Part shown: piece by piece, positions 10,440 to 22,542 of the stretch
Numbering within the stretch: the first letter of the stretch is position 1
Layout of the letters: every line of letters starts with the position of its first letter
Source of the DNA: Choristoneura fumiferana
Lineage: Eukaryota; Arthropoda; Insecta; Lepidoptera; Tortricidae
Assembly (NCBI RefSeq): GCF_025370935.1
Contig: NC_133479.1
Location: 954,673 to 1,018,672, forward strand
Reading direction: 5' to 3'
Length of the DNA stretch: 64,000 nucleotides
The notes under the pieces: model-generated
Database searches by the model: none
The model's input: only the letters and a program-made list of their open reading frames with translations
Told to the model about the DNA's origin: nothing
Translations under genes and position numbers: made by a program

Positions 10440-10770
10440 ACCATAAATCCGAAAGTAAATAAGTTTCTCTGTCTGTCTGCTACGTCTTCATGCTAAAAGA
10501 TTTTGAAAAAACCACTAATCCGAGAAAGTTGAAATTTGGTATGGAATTTGTTTGAGACCTAGACTTAACATAGTTTTTATCGCGGAAAATGACATATCCT
10601 AGCAGCTTTTGAATAGATATTTCAATAAATATCGATATAAATGTTTTTCCAGAGGTATCACCTAACTAGATTAATTTTTCGCTCCCCAATTTTTTCTAAT
10701 TCCATTGAGATCGTTAACCATTTTTAACCGACTTCAAAAAGGAGGAGGTTCTATGTTTCAAAACGTTCAT
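10440..10770 (+). repeat. Decayed retroelement pieces
   Basis: AAAGTTGAAATTTGGTATGG near 10530 and CCGACTTCAAAAAGGAGGAG at 10730 are common lepidopteran repeat motifs. A relative of the second motif lies at 51576-51615, immediately beyond the end of the block B match. Confidence 0.45.
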
Positions 10771-11249
10771 TTTAAATATGTTTACAATCCCGCATAGATA
10801 ACATTGCCCGTTTTAAAGTGCATAGAATATGAAAATAATAAAAGGAAAACAAAAATATCGGAATCGGGAAGGAAATTTATAAAATTCTACCGAGGTTTTT
10901 TTAGGTTTTCAGGCGTTATAATTATCCGTATGTTATGACTTATTTAAGTTTGTTTTTGTTGCGATCCCCATTAAACATGAAGTGTTCCAGCGTGATTTAG
11001 TTTTATTGGCGAAGTTGAAGGTTCGATAGGACCGGACGACTTACGTCCGGTAATGTGTCGTGGGGACGAATCCAAACACACGGAAGGAAAGGGCACAAAA
11101 GCTCCCATATTAATAATTTGTTGCATCAATCATCAAGCTTTACTTTGCAGAAGTTTGCAGGTAGGACCTTGTGCAAGGTCCGCCCGGATTGCTACCACCA
11201 TCTTGCTCGCTAATCCTGCCGTGAAGCAGCTGTGCTTGCACTGCTATGT

Positions 11250-11352
11250 TTCAGCGTGGAGAGTAAGATAGCCGGTGAAATTACTGGCACTTGAGTTATC
11301 CCATCTTTTTGGCCTCTAGGTTGGCAACGCATCTGCAATACCTGGTGATGAC
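11250..11352 (+). repeat. Repeat D copy
   Basis: Contains ATTACTGGCACTTGAGTTAT and GGCCTCTAGGTTGGCAACGC. The same order occurs at 42190-42345, and in reverse at 24978-25160. The family is dispersed and of uncertain class. Confidence 0.65.
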
Positions 11353-11357
11353 TTTGC

Positions 11358-11495
11358 TCACCCGTGAACTTACGATAGTTACGTACGTCTATACAACAAA
11401 TGCGTGTTCATGCAGCTCCTCCACCTCCACGCTCTAAGAACACACACACAAATCACTCAAACCGAACTATCACCACCACGCTATGCTGACGAGTT
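11358..11495 (+). repeat. Repeat E copy
   Basis: Contains TTCATGCAGCTCCTCCACCT and a run of ACACAC before AAATCACTCAAACC. It is colinear with 25570-25770 and 58320-58515. It follows directly on a repeat D fragment, so the two may have been inserted together. Confidence 0.65.
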
Positions 11496-11502
11496 TCAAA
11501 CG

Positions 11503-11637
11503 GAGGGGCTTCTACGAAATTTGAAAAATCGAAGTTCGTAACGTATACCATCCCGCTGACGATAATATTATTTAAATACGAGACTGAGAGGGATGGTACG
11601 ACACGAACTTCGATTTTCGAATTTCGTAGTAGCCCTT
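11503..11637. mobile_element. Palindromic MITE, AGTAGCCC family, copy 1
   Basis: Ends pair as AGGGGCTTCTACGAAATTTG with its near complement ending TTTCGTAGTAGCCCTTC, and inner parts share AATCGAAGTTCGT. The central spacer has GAGAGGGATGGTACG. Relatives lie at 38359-38479 and 55930-56052. Confidence 0.8.
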
Positions 11638-11905
11638 CAGATTTATCATCAGTTCTGGAATACTGATTGGCTATCCCGAGTGCTAATTTCACGAGTTGCA
11701 CTGAAATTTACTTAGGGTATAGCGGTCGTGACATCACAGGATAATTAACATTGTATTGAGCAATTAAGAAGATACAATTACGCGCGATGCGTTAACGAGT
11801 CTTCAACATGCAACTCTTATGTCATTATAATGCAGATTGCTACTCAGTATCCGCCTTTGTTTGCATCATTATTTACACATACCTACTTTAATAAAGTATT
11901 AAGTC

Positions 11906-12178
11906 ATGGTAGCTTAGTGTTTTGACCTATGATCTCTCAGGGAGAGGCTCGTAGGTTCGAGCCCGGGCACGCACCTGTGAGTTTTTCGGAACTTACATGC
12001 TTTACGGTAATATAGGAAACATCATGAGAAAACCTGGACATAGCAGCGAAGAAATTCTACAGTATGCGTTAAGCTCCTATTGTGCACTGGGACCACGTTA
12101 GAACTAAAGCGCAAGCCCTCTCATTCTGGGAGGCTGTGCCCTGCAGCGTATATGCATAGAGACGATGATGATGAATGA
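11906..12178 (+). mobile_element. SINE-A copy, near full length
   Basis: The head includes a B-box-like GGTTCGAGCCC. The body follows with GTGAGTTTTTCGGAACTTAC, and the tail ends in GACGATGATGATGAATG. The signature near the 3' end is mutated to CTGTGCCCTGCAGCGTATAT, so this is an old copy. Confidence 0.75.
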
Positions 12179-12179
12179 T

Positions 12180-13100
12180 TATTAGACGTTTACTACGGAG
12201 TCCCATATCCTTCAATAAATGGTCTAATTCTTTCAATGTCTATTCATCTCCTTTTTTTAATGCCTAAGTAGTTACGTTAGTTAGTGGTCACGGTAGTTAA
12301 TGTGTAAGTATGTGAGCGTCAGTGCATCCATATTAATTGAAATTTGACTGAAAAACAGCGTCTGTTTCCCAACATACTAGACTGTTTTCAAGGCAGGTCT
12401 GCGAGTTACAGACATATTTCAATAAATTATAGCCGAACAATTGAATACATCTTTTTTGTAACATTATCTCTTACTATACGAAGTTCGCACCGCCGTCGTT
12501 CCCGGGCCCGGCGAATTTGATTTCACCCGATAATGTTGTTATTAGTGGGTATTTTGCGGGCGATAGCAACTCGGCAGTTTTGCAACTTTCACCATTTGCC
12601 ACGGACTTGCTTGTGGAAACATTTGTGCTAACGCCTTGTTATGGCTTTGAAGAAAGAACTGGCGCTTGTGCAGAACTTAAAGACATTCAATTCATACAGC
12701 CCTAGAAATGTTAGTGACAAATGAACATTGACATCTAAGGGGGCCCCTTAGATATTTGTCACTTATCTCTGTCACTTATCACACGTGTATTGTAGCGGAA
12801 TAATATACTTATTGAAAATAGTGAAAAACACCTATGGTCGTCCCGGTTCTGTTCGGCCAGATGAGCCCATCGCGATTTATTAGAAACAACGAAAATTCCA
12901 AATATGGAACCTTTGGTTTTAAAAGAAGACGTTCCCTGAATATGTTTTACAGTATAAAAGAGGAGAGGAGGTGTCTCAGTTTGTATATTCGATATGGTTT
13001 CACGGGATACCCGTAAAAGTAACAAATTTGGAGTTGAAATAAAAAATACAAAAACACTCCCAAATAACCAATCATAGTATAAAAGACATAAAATGCCGCG
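12180..13100. other. Unassigned intergenic DNA
   Basis: No gene recognised. A compound hairpin at 12714-12762 is the only clear structure. The 123-residue minus frame at 12759-13130 runs into the palindromic MITE at 13102 and has no recognisable domain. Confidence 0.4.
12714..12762. repeat. Compound hairpin
   Basis: Inner stem of 10 bp, ATCTAAGGGG with CCCCTTAGAT around one G (12733-12753). An outer pair GTGACAAAT (12714-12722) and ATTTGTCAC (12754-12762) encloses it, with spacer only on the left. Confidence 0.6.
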
Positions 13101-13101
13101 T

Positions 13102-13222
13102 GTACAGTCACCAGCACCAATATCTGACACAACAAGCGTGCATAAATATCTGATACGACGCTATTTCTTGTCAGATATTTTTGCACGCTCCGCTGTGGCA
13201 GATATTAATGCTGGTGACTGTA
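13102..13222. mobile_element. Palindromic MITE, TACAGTCACCAGC family
   Basis: Ends are TACAGTCACCAGCACCAATA and its near complement TATTAATGCTGGTGACTGTA, with inner inverted AGCGTGCATAAATATCTGA. Diverged relatives occur at 57220-57347 and 61830-61907. Confidence 0.85.
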
Positions 13223-13859
13223 CCTACTTATTAGTTTGCAAATAACTTTGTAGTGCAACTAACATATTTTTGCTATGAGTTAACAATTGCATGATATCTG
13301 AGGCGATTTATCAACGGCAGAATCATGACATGTTGCTTCTATTATGAGTAAGGGGTGACATCACATGTAATGAGAATGCTTATAGCTTATCTACACCAGC
13401 CTGCATGTATTATAGCAATGCACAACGGTAAGTATCACTCTAATTCTTAATAACATCATTGCTACGCAAAAACACTAAAAGTGAATTGCGCGTTCCTTTT
13501 ACACGGATTAAAATTTTGATCGGAAGAAGAACAGTTCCTGTGAAGGGACTCCTTAGTCAATGGATTATCAGTTTTCATACCTTCCGGTCTTTTTTTAGTA
13601 TTTTGTTGACTCATTAACATCTAGAGCAGGAGCTACACCACTTTCTGTTATTTTCTTGTTATCTTTAGTAGTCACTTATGATGCTGTCTCTGTTTAATTA
13701 AACAATTTAAACAAAGACGGAAATTTGTCACGTAAGATAACAGGGAGTTAACAGAGTGGTGACGCAGGGACAGTCCTAATATTTCTACTGAAATCTGTCA
13801 TCAAACAAGCATTGCTTTGGGTCGCTGTCGGTCGTCGTTGATGATCTCGAAAACAGCGT

Positions 13860-14184
13860 TCACAGCACTTGCACAAACGTAGCATGCTTTCTCACTTTAG
13901 TCATAGTCCTGATTTTCTTTGTCCGAGTGTCATCGTTTATGTTAAACACTTCTGCTAATGGCTCTTTAAGATTATGTTTTTTACCAGAGGTGAATTTGCT
14001 AAGATGCGCTGCTAAGAATGTCATCCACTGTTTGGCATCACATGTTTTCTTAATACTATCCATACCATACCATTCCAGCCTATATACGTCCCACTGCTGG
14101 GCACAGGCCTCCTCTCAGAACAAGGGGCTTGGGCCAATGCTGTTTTCTTAATAGTTCTAGAAAACTGAGTGCTTCGATATCACA
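13860..14184 (-). pseudogene. Possible coding fragment interrupted by a SINE
   Basis: On the minus strand a frame of 67 codons (14063-13860) encodes a basic, hydrophilic peptide with TCDAKQWMTFLAAHL and SKFTSGKKHN. A SINE-A fragment sits at 14056-14140 with a 13-bp duplication. Removing it mentally, the frame extends upstream by about ten codons to a stop near 14184. The composition looks more coding than the surroundings, but I do not recognise the family and cannot show that it is expressed. Confidence 0.3.
14056..14140 (-). mobile_element. Truncated SINE-A with 13-bp target duplication
   Basis: An 85-bp 3' end of SINE-A containing CCTATATACGTCCCACTGCT and GGCACAGGCCTCCTCTCAGA. TGTTTTCTTAATA is repeated at 14043-14055 and 14141-14153. 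The 3' tail is (ATGGT)n-like (CATACCATACCATTCC). Both are marks of target-primed insertion. Confidence 0.85.
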
Positions 14185-14322
14185 GGTTTTATTAGCCTAG
14201 AACATCTCTGGGGAAAAATCAGCCTTAAGTATAATGATGATAATAAAGCTAAATGAAACTTAGAGCAAAGAAAATTGGGACTTGTTAAGATAAACGCCGC
14301 ATTTTACCTACCGTTGCTTGTT

Positions 14323-14526
14323 TTAACGAACCGACTGGGCAAACTGTTTTTGTTGGCTAGGCCGTACCGGCGGCCGGGACCGGCGCGGAGCCGGCTCGTC
14401 GTCCGGCGCCGGACCGTGCGGGCTCGCCAAGTTACGAGAAGGTAAGATGAACGGACCGGATGTTTGCCCATTATGTTCCATCCAAGCGACTGGGAATGAA
14501 CTAAGTGTTCTTGGAGGAGGAAACAC
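14323..14526 (-). other. GC-rich candidate exon
   Basis: An isolated GC-rich patch (about 14343-14430) lies in AT-rich DNA. The minus strand gives a 67-codon frame rich in proline and arginine (PAPDDEPAPRRSRPPVRPSQ), ending QKQFAQSVR. Sharp GC contrast and an open frame are weak evidence of an exon. No family is recognised, and a repeat or CpG-rich regulatory patch is equally possible. Confidence 0.2.
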
Positions 14527-14529
14527 GAG

Positions 14530-16000
14530 AAAGATGTTCAGTCTCTCATTAGGGTGATAGCGTGATAATAGACGGTTAACTTGTAAGTTTACTGCGGGGA
14601 AAAGTAACCCTTAAGTTAGAGGTGACTGATGATGATGATGATGACGATCCGACCGATTTTGGCCATGGCAACCACCTCGACTCCTAGTTAGTTATTTGGC
14701 GCTCATGAGGTGACTACAACACGTTGAAAGGAAGAAAAGTGTACCCTTATACAGCTACGTAGAATCCTGTCATTAAACTGACAATTCCAAGCCAGTCGAT
14801 AAGAAACCCTAGGAGACCGTGCGAAGATTGTTTGCGAGCCGCTCGGCTCATTAGCTAGCCAGGTAATCCTGTTAGGGAGAGTTCATTAGTCTAGACTGAC
14901 GGGAAATTAGCGCGCGGCTAGAATAGAAATGGAAGAGATTCTTAATGAACGTAACTTGTTTAGGATTTTTTTATTTAAAATGGCGCACAGGGGCCTTGAT
15001 GTTATTGTACTAATCCAATTAGACGAGCAATAAGAGAGTATGATGTCAGATTAGCAGGCGCGCCGTTTTCACGGATTTGGTCCTTTGTGGCGCTTTCTTC
15101 TTAGATTAGTCATAAAAATGATGCTGTTTGAGCGAGACACGATAGTGGATGGGGCGTGTGTTATATTTTCTAAATGACATTATCTTCTGTTTTCGTGGTT
15201 GTGAGGTGGTGTTCTCATAAATTATACCACGAAGACTCATAAACATATCTTGCCATAACAGAATCCGTAAACAGACTCTAATCTTTGATTCGTTACTTTT
15301 TATTGCATTTTTAAATCAAGGTGAATCGGATGCACCTTTAAAGTTTACCGTTTCATAAACATTAAACTAACCACAGGTATCCTGATTTAGCTTCCCAACT
15401 TAGTCGTGATTTAAAGACTTTAATAAAATGGAAAAATGTTCAGAGAAATAATTAACTGTCCTTTAATTATGAGAAGATAAGGAAGTATAAAAAGTGCTTT
15501 CGCTTCATGATGCGTGCTCTTAGTTTTTTTTGTCAGATCTTGTTTGTAAGAAAATACCAATATCATTACCAAAATTAATTGTTAAACCCTACAGTTCCTT
15601 TAGGTGTTTCTTTCTTTGACATCATAAATTCATCAGCTCTGACTAAAAATAGACGCATGCAAACGGCTGTTGCTGTAATCTTCTTGAAGAACTATTCAAC
15701 AGCAGGCTCTCTTTGGTAGCTTTATAATTAAGTAATAATCTAGTTTTAATACTTACTGACTGGCCCTGTCCTGAAGGTTTGCGCATCACGCAGTCGTAAT
15801 TGCATTTGTAATTTATAGAAATCACGCTGCTGTTGTTGTAAGGTCAATTTAACAATGGAGGTTCTGAATGTACTCTGTTCCTCGTGTAGTGGTTTTATCA
15901 TTTTAAAACTGCTGTTTATTAATAAATGCTTTTGGTCGTTGGTAGTTTTTTTTTAATAATAATAATAATAATAATTCATTTATTTATCAGACAACATAGA
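14530..16000. other. Unassigned intergenic DNA
   Basis: No gene or clear transposon found. Simple repeats occur: (GAT)n near 14628-14645 and (AAT)n at 15952-15975. The short frames here look random. Confidence 0.4.
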
Positions 16001-16004
16001 TCCA

Positions 16005-16068
16005 TTCATGACATTCATGTGCTTGTTATAGCCTAAATTGAATAAAGATATTTTGACTTTGACTTTGA
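16005..16068 (+). mobile_element. LINE 3' tail
   Basis: Ends AATTGAATAAAGATATTTTG followed by repeats of ACTTTG. An AATAAA signal with a (TTTGAC)n tail is typical of lepidopteran non-LTR retrotransposon 3' ends. Confidence 0.55.
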
Positions 16069-16071
16069 TGC

Positions 16072-16140
16072 AGGCCGCTACCAGAACTCTATGGGGGAGG
16101 CCTTTGTCCAACAGTGGATGTCCTACTGCTGATTGATGAT
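16072..16140 (+). mobile_element. SINE-C 3' fragment
   Basis: Contains GATGCAGGCCGCTACCAGAA, then GGGGGAGGCCTTTGTCCAAC and AGTGGATGTCC with GATGATG at the end. Relatives lie at 33142-33265 (minus), 36893-37003, 52185-52320 and 62800-62862. Confidence 0.7.
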
Positions 16141-18220
16141 GCTAACTATAACGTCTGGTATCATACATAAAGTAGCATTCAAGGTCACTGAAGGAAGACT
16201 ACTTAGCATAGCACCACCAGTATACATCATAGCATTTCTAAACTATTGCAGTTCAAAATCAAATAATAAGAAAACTGACATCTTCGCTAAACGAGCTGGC
16301 ATACTCTCATTACTCTGGACTTCGCGATAATATGTCGTGTGGGAAAGAGAAACCACTAATATTAATGTTATGTAAGGCGAGTGCTGTTGACTGCGCGCGT
16401 CCGGGAAAATTACACTTTGTTGTGTTTGCTATGGGATCCGTTACGTCACGATTTTACGGTGATTGGCATGAGAAAGCAAAAGTCATTTTTGTCATATCTT
16501 TTGTATGCAAGCGCTTGGATAGCTTGCATGCATATGACTAGCCTTAAACATAACGTATTTGCACCGGCAGTATGGTGACTGGTAAAGAGGATGTCGTCCG
16601 TGTTATAGTTTTAATGAGCAAGTTAATCAAACAAGCGTAATTAACCGGTGTACCTAGTAAATGACTAAGAATATTTGCTTCCTCATTGTCGGCCGCATTT
16701 CCGAATGTGTTATTAATAAACACCACAACACAATGCTTAAGTAACAATGTTGGTGTTTGAAAGGCATTAATGCTTTTACCATAAGGTCAAATTAAGTTCT
16801 TCTTCATTTGAAACTCATTGTCTATTAAATCAAATTAATGGTAAAAACGCTACGTCCCATTAACGAGAGAGAAATATGCAAAGATTGGACCGATGATGAG
16901 GGCAATGTTTTGACGACTTATCAAGAATGCAAAGCAAACGGCTGAAGAAAGAGAAAAGAAATAAACAACAGCTATTACTTCAGCAACAAGTGCCCGCTTT
17001 TGTAAATTTGATAATAATGAGGTTGCGGACGAATCTAGCACAAATGTTTTTCCACTGCGACTGTACAATTGTACATTATTACCGTTTATACCACTTGCAT
17101 TATTTAAATCAGACACTTCAGTTGTATAATAACACCATTCAGCTCGGTTTACATACGACGCTGCGTACGCCTGATTAACATATGAATGTTATTGTTTTGC
17201 TTATCGATACTCCGCCGTGACGTCACAGACATAAAGTACACAACCGTGTGCAGCTATAAGATGAAAACAATTGCTATCTCTTCCTGTAATTAACTCGCAA
17301 GCCTTTTTATGTGAAGATTGTTGATAATGCAGTTTTACCTTTTTCATTATCTGAAACGTTTCCGCGGGTTTAATCTTTTTTAAATCTGTTGACGCATTTT
17401 ATCTGGAGATAGTTACCATGTCATTGTTGTTTGCTTTAGTATCTTTGTTTTTAGTTTCAAAAATTATGTTATCTTAAAACTATTTATTTCCCCAATCTTT
17501 CTATTTTCACAGGCATGTGTCAGATTTTGAGGTGTATTTCACAAGTTCTTGGCCACGTCCGCGGGAAACTGACTCACTTGAATAATAGGGTATAAACAAA
17601 TAGCCGTGACGACTTAATCGACCTAAAATTGTACGGCATCACGTCAAATTTGTGATATCATCATCATTAGAACACGAATCTTTCCACGTCCATGATTCAC
17701 TGTTAGTAAAAGGCGTCATCATCGAAAAAATAATTCTCAGACCTACGTTTTCTTTTTATATAAAAACTGACCCGTGATTGACCCCTATCTCACCTGATGA
17801 AAAGTGCAATCTCACTGGTTCAGTAACAGCCTATTCATTCTAGCCTTGAAGAGCCCTAGGTTGTATTTATCCGAAAATACGGATGACTCCACACACACAA
17901 CCACCAGCCGTACCTACATCTCATCCGCGATTAGGTTTATACCCTTCATTTAATCCAGTAAGACTTCATATTCTTTAGCATTTTTTTAACAATAGATTCA
18001 TTCAACAAAGATTTAATCGAGTCGCATTAATTACACTTTGGCCCCTGAATGGGTATTAGGGATTCAGTTCGGCCATTCAGTTGAAGAATCGATAAGGATT
18101 CAATCGGAATATTAATATGAAGCTGGTTGGGTCTATCGAACAGCTTATACTTGGTTTGGTCTTTGACTTTCTTTATAATCTCTTTCCATTTAATGTAAAA
18201 CTTTGACAAACATCATAATA
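16141..18220. other. Unassigned intergenic DNA
   Basis: No supported gene. Several short frames (60-88 residues) on both strands overlap one another with no domain signal. No TIR pair or SINE head was found by eye. Confidence 0.4.
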
Positions 18221-18224
18221 TCGG

Positions 18225-18598
18225 GTTTTACCCGCCCCGCGGCTTCGTTCGCGTAAATTAGATCCGGCAGTCGACCTGAAATTCTGGTCTTCATCTACGT
18301 TATATGACTATAATTCGTGCAAACCGCCGACGCCTATTGTCACAAATTATAAACTTTGATTTTGTATGAAATGTTATTTAATGTGTTTTGTGGCAATAAA
18401 TGTTTTTCTTTCTTTCTTTAAAATGTAATGTCTCCAGCGGTGAACATTTTGTGTTTTTACATGGGTCCAGTGAGAATGTTAAGTAGCCTATGGCCAGCAA
18501 TCTCCATATCGAATTTCATCCAAATCTGTCTAGCCGTTTTAAGGAGTAACACTTACACACGCAATCACAAAATTTCACATTTATAACAGTAGGATCAG
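18225..18598 (+). repeat. Repeat F copy with nested retroelement tail
   Basis: The outer element runs from TTTTACCCGCCCCGCGGCTT to ATTTATAACAGTAGGATC. Inside, at 18345-18420, lies a tail with GTGGCAATAAATG and a (TTTC)n tract, apparently a later insertion. Confidence 0.6.
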
Positions 18599-19226
18599 TA
18601 AAATTGTGTTGTAAATTTAATACTGCAATGGTAAGTAAATTACTCAGTGGCTTGATCTACTCGTATGTCTAAGCAACGCAAGTACGGTGTTGAACTGTTT
18701 CAGTGAACTGGATTTGTAGCAGTCACTTTAAAGATTTTCTTATTTTTATACCCCGTATTTTTTGACATTGGTACTCGGTATTCACTTACTTGCCTGCGAG
18801 ATGAACTAATCCCACAACCATTCGACAAGACGTCAGAGGTCAGATTATGTCAGTTCTCATTGGAGAAATAATTGGAGGATTGGAGCATGAAAATTTTCTT
18901 TGTCATTGAATTGAGGTCAGACATCTTTCCTTCCCCTGTGTTATGTTTTATAAATTTCTTGGAACCGAGAGATAAAAGAGCTTTTGAAATTTGCTGTGAG
19001 CTTGTGTTGGTATAGTATTGAATGCCGCTTTCAATGAAATTCCAATGCATTTATTAAATTCCTTTTAGATAGGCGAGATTTTATACCTACCCATAAGACA
19101 GAATTGTGATGTGACTGACTGACTGGCAGACCACCCACAATCTAAACCACTGGAACTAGAAACTCTAAATTTGGCAGACATTTCTTGAAGTACAAAGTTT
19201 TTCAAATTTAATTGGAACTAGCCTAT

Positions 19227-19553
19227 GGGTTAGTATCATTTTCGTCTAAAAAGCAGCTGGTCTGTGGTAACTGGTCTGAAAAGCAACTGGTCTAAGTAGC
19301 AAGTGGTCTAGAAAGCAACTGGCCTTAACCTGTTTATGTCGAAAACTTGAAAAAACATAGGTAAGTTAGATTTGAGTTGCGTCAAGGCGCGAAGCGCCAC
19401 AGCCACGCGCAATAGGAGCTCCGCGAAGCGGATCTCCATCGACTTTGAGCCAAAGAATTTTAGACCACTTGATACTTAGACAAGTCGCTTCTTAGACCAA
19501 TTGCTAATTTGCTACATAGACCAGTTACTTTTTAGACGAAACGATACTAACCG
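19227..19553. mobile_element. Foldback-like element with 16-bp subrepeats, copy 1
   Basis: Inverted ends GGGTTAGTATCATTTTCGTC and the complement CGGTTAGTATCGTTTCGTC. Inside each end are 16-bp units such as AAAAGCAACTGGTCTA and AGTAGCAAGTGGTCTA, in inverted orientation on the two arms. The core has GTCAAGGCGCGAAGCGCC. TAGCCTAT is duplicated on both sides (19219-19226 and 19554-19561), giving an 8-bp target duplication within an older repeat F copy. No coding capacity. Confidence 0.8.
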
Positions 19554-19561
19554 TAGCCTAT

Positions 19562-20310
19562 TTTTTACTCTACTACGCGGGCAAAGCCAAGGCTAATTTC
19601 AAAAACGAATGCATTAAAACGATAAAAAGAGGACTTTCATTTTCACAAGTAACAACTCCTGCTTCCGTATTCTAAAAACAAAAACTAATGTTTTAAAAAT
19701 TATATGAGGTTCCCGTTGACGCATCCTTGGGTACGAAACCCTTGAAACGGTCTTGATCGGTTTTTGACCGTCTGTTCAAGAGGCGCGGCATCAGCTGGCG
19801 ATTTCGTAACAGTTCGCCAAGTACACGCAGTCAGGTGTGACGAGGGGGGGGGGGGGTCAAACAGCGTGACTGTTTCCTGCAACCTTGGACAACTGGTGAC
19901 GAAGCTGATGTACAGACTTTCGAAGACAAGCCTCCGTTATTTCGTTAGCTCATTACTTGGTAAGGGTAAATTGAAATCGTGACGCGACGCACTTTATTTT
20001 GAGGACAAAATAAGTTTTTTGGTTGTGCGCCGCCGGATGGAATTGAATTTAGGTTTAAATTCCGTCCGGTGTGGTGTGCCCCAAAAAAACTCCAGGCTTT
20101 AATGCCACACATAAACCAATAATGGCGTGTGGTGTCATCTATCGCAACTATATCTTAAGTACGTAGGTACTCATTGACTTCAGAAGTTCTATCTCTCAAA
20201 CATTAGATCTCAAATCAGATTCAGTCAGAAACGTCTTCTGTGCCAGCTATCACTTCAGAGCAACAGGCAAAAACGAATCTGTTAGAACATAAAAAGAACA
20301 AATTATGGTG
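19562..20310. other. Unassigned DNA with poly-G run
   Basis: Contains a G-run at about 19844-19857. An imperfect inverted repeat lies near 20030-20072 (CCGGATGGAATT with AATTCCGTCCGG). No gene is recognised. Confidence 0.4.
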
Positions 20311-20387
20311 ATTTTCCTTCGGCGAAGCGAGACGAGACGAGGCGAGACGAGAATTGAAATTTGTATGCACCGTTTCGTCTCTATTCT
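20311..20387 (+). mobile_element. Half of the CGAGACGAGGCGAGACG palindromic MITE
   Basis: GATTTTCCTTCGGCGAAGCG followed by CGAGACGAGAATTGAAATTT and GTATG matches one arm of the palindrome at 55757-55889. The second arm has decayed. Confidence 0.65.
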
Positions 20388-20389
20388 CA

Positions 20390-21420
20390 ACCAACCTCTC
20401 TTGCCATTGTAAAGACTCATAGCAGTCTTTTGTTATGTCATAAATATGTTAACAATTGTAGTGCATGAAGACGCGTCACTCGATTTAATCGCTTGATGCG
20501 CAATACACATTGTACGTATGGAGATTACGTACCTACTGCGCGTTAAAGTAACCTGCATTATTTCTTGGAAGTTTGACACTATCCTTATGTCTACTAAAAT
20601 ATTAACCGGTTACGTAACTAAGTGTACCAAAAACAGGCGACGGGTTATTTTATTAAAGCAACCTGAAATACTTTTCTTGACAATAAAACCTCGGTTAGGA
20701 TATAAATCGTATGTAATGCATTAAATGATACAACAATGACAAAATTAAATGTTACCAAATAATTATTTATAAGTTGCCAAAAAATGCTAACTGTAAAAAC
20801 CTTTTGCCCGTATCATACGTTGGTAATCCGTTCTTTACATAAAAGTCATCCCAGTGATGGCAACCCTGTCTCATTTCAGCTTAGCAGTCTCAACTTCGAC
20901 TTTCATTGCTCTCTAATCTACATACTTTAACTTATGTTTGGATTATTCAGCCATTATGTAGAATGTATCCCAGGTAACATATTTAAATTCGATTATCTCC
21001 CATTCCGTTTTCCCGAAGATAAATCTGCGTTGTACGCGTATTTTGCAACGAGACAAAAAGTAAATGTACCCGATAACTGATTGTCTCCTTGCGGTTTTCT
21101 TTGTTTCTGTTAGGCTTAGCAGAAGATGAAACGTACGAGGATGAAGTCGGAACGGCACTGTGGCGGTTGTTGGTTACACCCATCTCATGCTGAGACATGT
21201 TTTCTAAGTTTATTGCCATCTGCACTAATAACGTTAATATGCAATAGTTTTAGTATTTGTAATGGGTTTAAAAAGTAAGCACCTGATTTAGTTGAGAGCA
21301 GAGAGATTCACTTTTACTACGGCTAATACCATGACGAAAATTGAATTACCGTATGTTGGTAATTTTTCTTGGATTTTTTTTTTCAAATTATGTGGATAAT
21401 TTTGATATTGCCATTTAGGT
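20390..21420. other. Unassigned intergenic DNA
   Basis: No supported gene or mobile element. The frames at 20943-21225 overlap each other on one strand in two phases and show no conserved motif. Confidence 0.35.
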
Positions 21421-21424
21421 GTAT

Positions 21425-21632
21425 GCGAAATTGCATTTGACATTATCGTGTGTTCGTTGGTGAAGCAAACCATCGTGAGGAAAAACATGTTCACAGATCT
21501 GCGTAGTAGGTCAGTGATGTTCCCAATCTGCACTAGGCCCGTGTGGGAATTAAAGACCACGCCTGAGAAGGTGTGAGAAGAATGAGAACTCTTAGAGGAG
21601 GTCTGTGGTCAGCAGTGGGATTATAGGGGGCT
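21425..21632 (+). mobile_element. SINE related to SINE-A, decayed
   Basis: Contains AAACCATCGTGAGGAAAAAC, then TGATGTTCCCAATCTGCACT and GTCTGTGGTCAGCAGTGGGA. The order parallels the 3' two thirds of SINE-A, but the sequence is clearly diverged, so it may be a separate subfamily. Confidence 0.55.
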
Positions 21633-22542
21633 TCAGATGATTGGCCAATCTCCCTTAATTGTTTATTATTATTTTTTACTTTTAATTAATACCGCAGCGT
21701 TCCCGTCCGAACTTTATGCGCGTAAGTTTCCAACAATAAGCTACATTTAAACCGGCGAGTGATTTATACGACGGGGTGCGAATTTATTAAATCGTTAATC
21801 ATCGTTTCCACAACTCCCATTAGGCGAGAGGAATGCCAAGCCCGGCGTTGCTCGCCACTATATACATTGTTTGTTGCTTTACTAAGTCAATTTATATTTG
21901 TTACAAGCTTTTACTTAACTTGCCCCCTTAGTAGGTATAAGTCAAATCTTGGAAGCTAAAGTTAACCCACTTTCAGAAATTTGGCATACTTATGTAAATA
22001 TGGTAGCAATACAATAATCTGGTAGTGGCATCCTGGTGATCCAGCCAAGATCATCTCCACAGGTGGGAACTCCTCAATGATTAATGTCATCGACTTGAAA
22101 TTTGGTACGGAAATGTAGTTTAGATGACAAATACAAACAATTACAGTCAAGAAAAAGTACAATAAGCAAAAAAAGGTTGTATTAGAAATGTAATTTTTAA
22201 CAGAAACTCATTTAATTTAAGAAGGTAACAGAGGCGGTTTAAGTGTACCTAAAGGCATGTATAATTCATAGATGAGATCCCACAAGAAAAAGGTCTAACG
22301 GATCAAAAAGGACTCGACATTTCCAGAATTAGGTACGTCGACGTTTTGGCCATATTGTAGCAGCCGTGGTCACGTAGATTGGCACGGGACACGTGGCCGA
22401 CACATCGACGTAATTAAAAAAAATATTTTATGCGATATTTACCCAATTAAAAAAAATCTTGTGAAGTGATAAATCCTACCTATCCTAGGTTGCCTAACTC
22501 TGACATGTTTTCCGTCACTAGAAATACGACTTACTGCAACTT

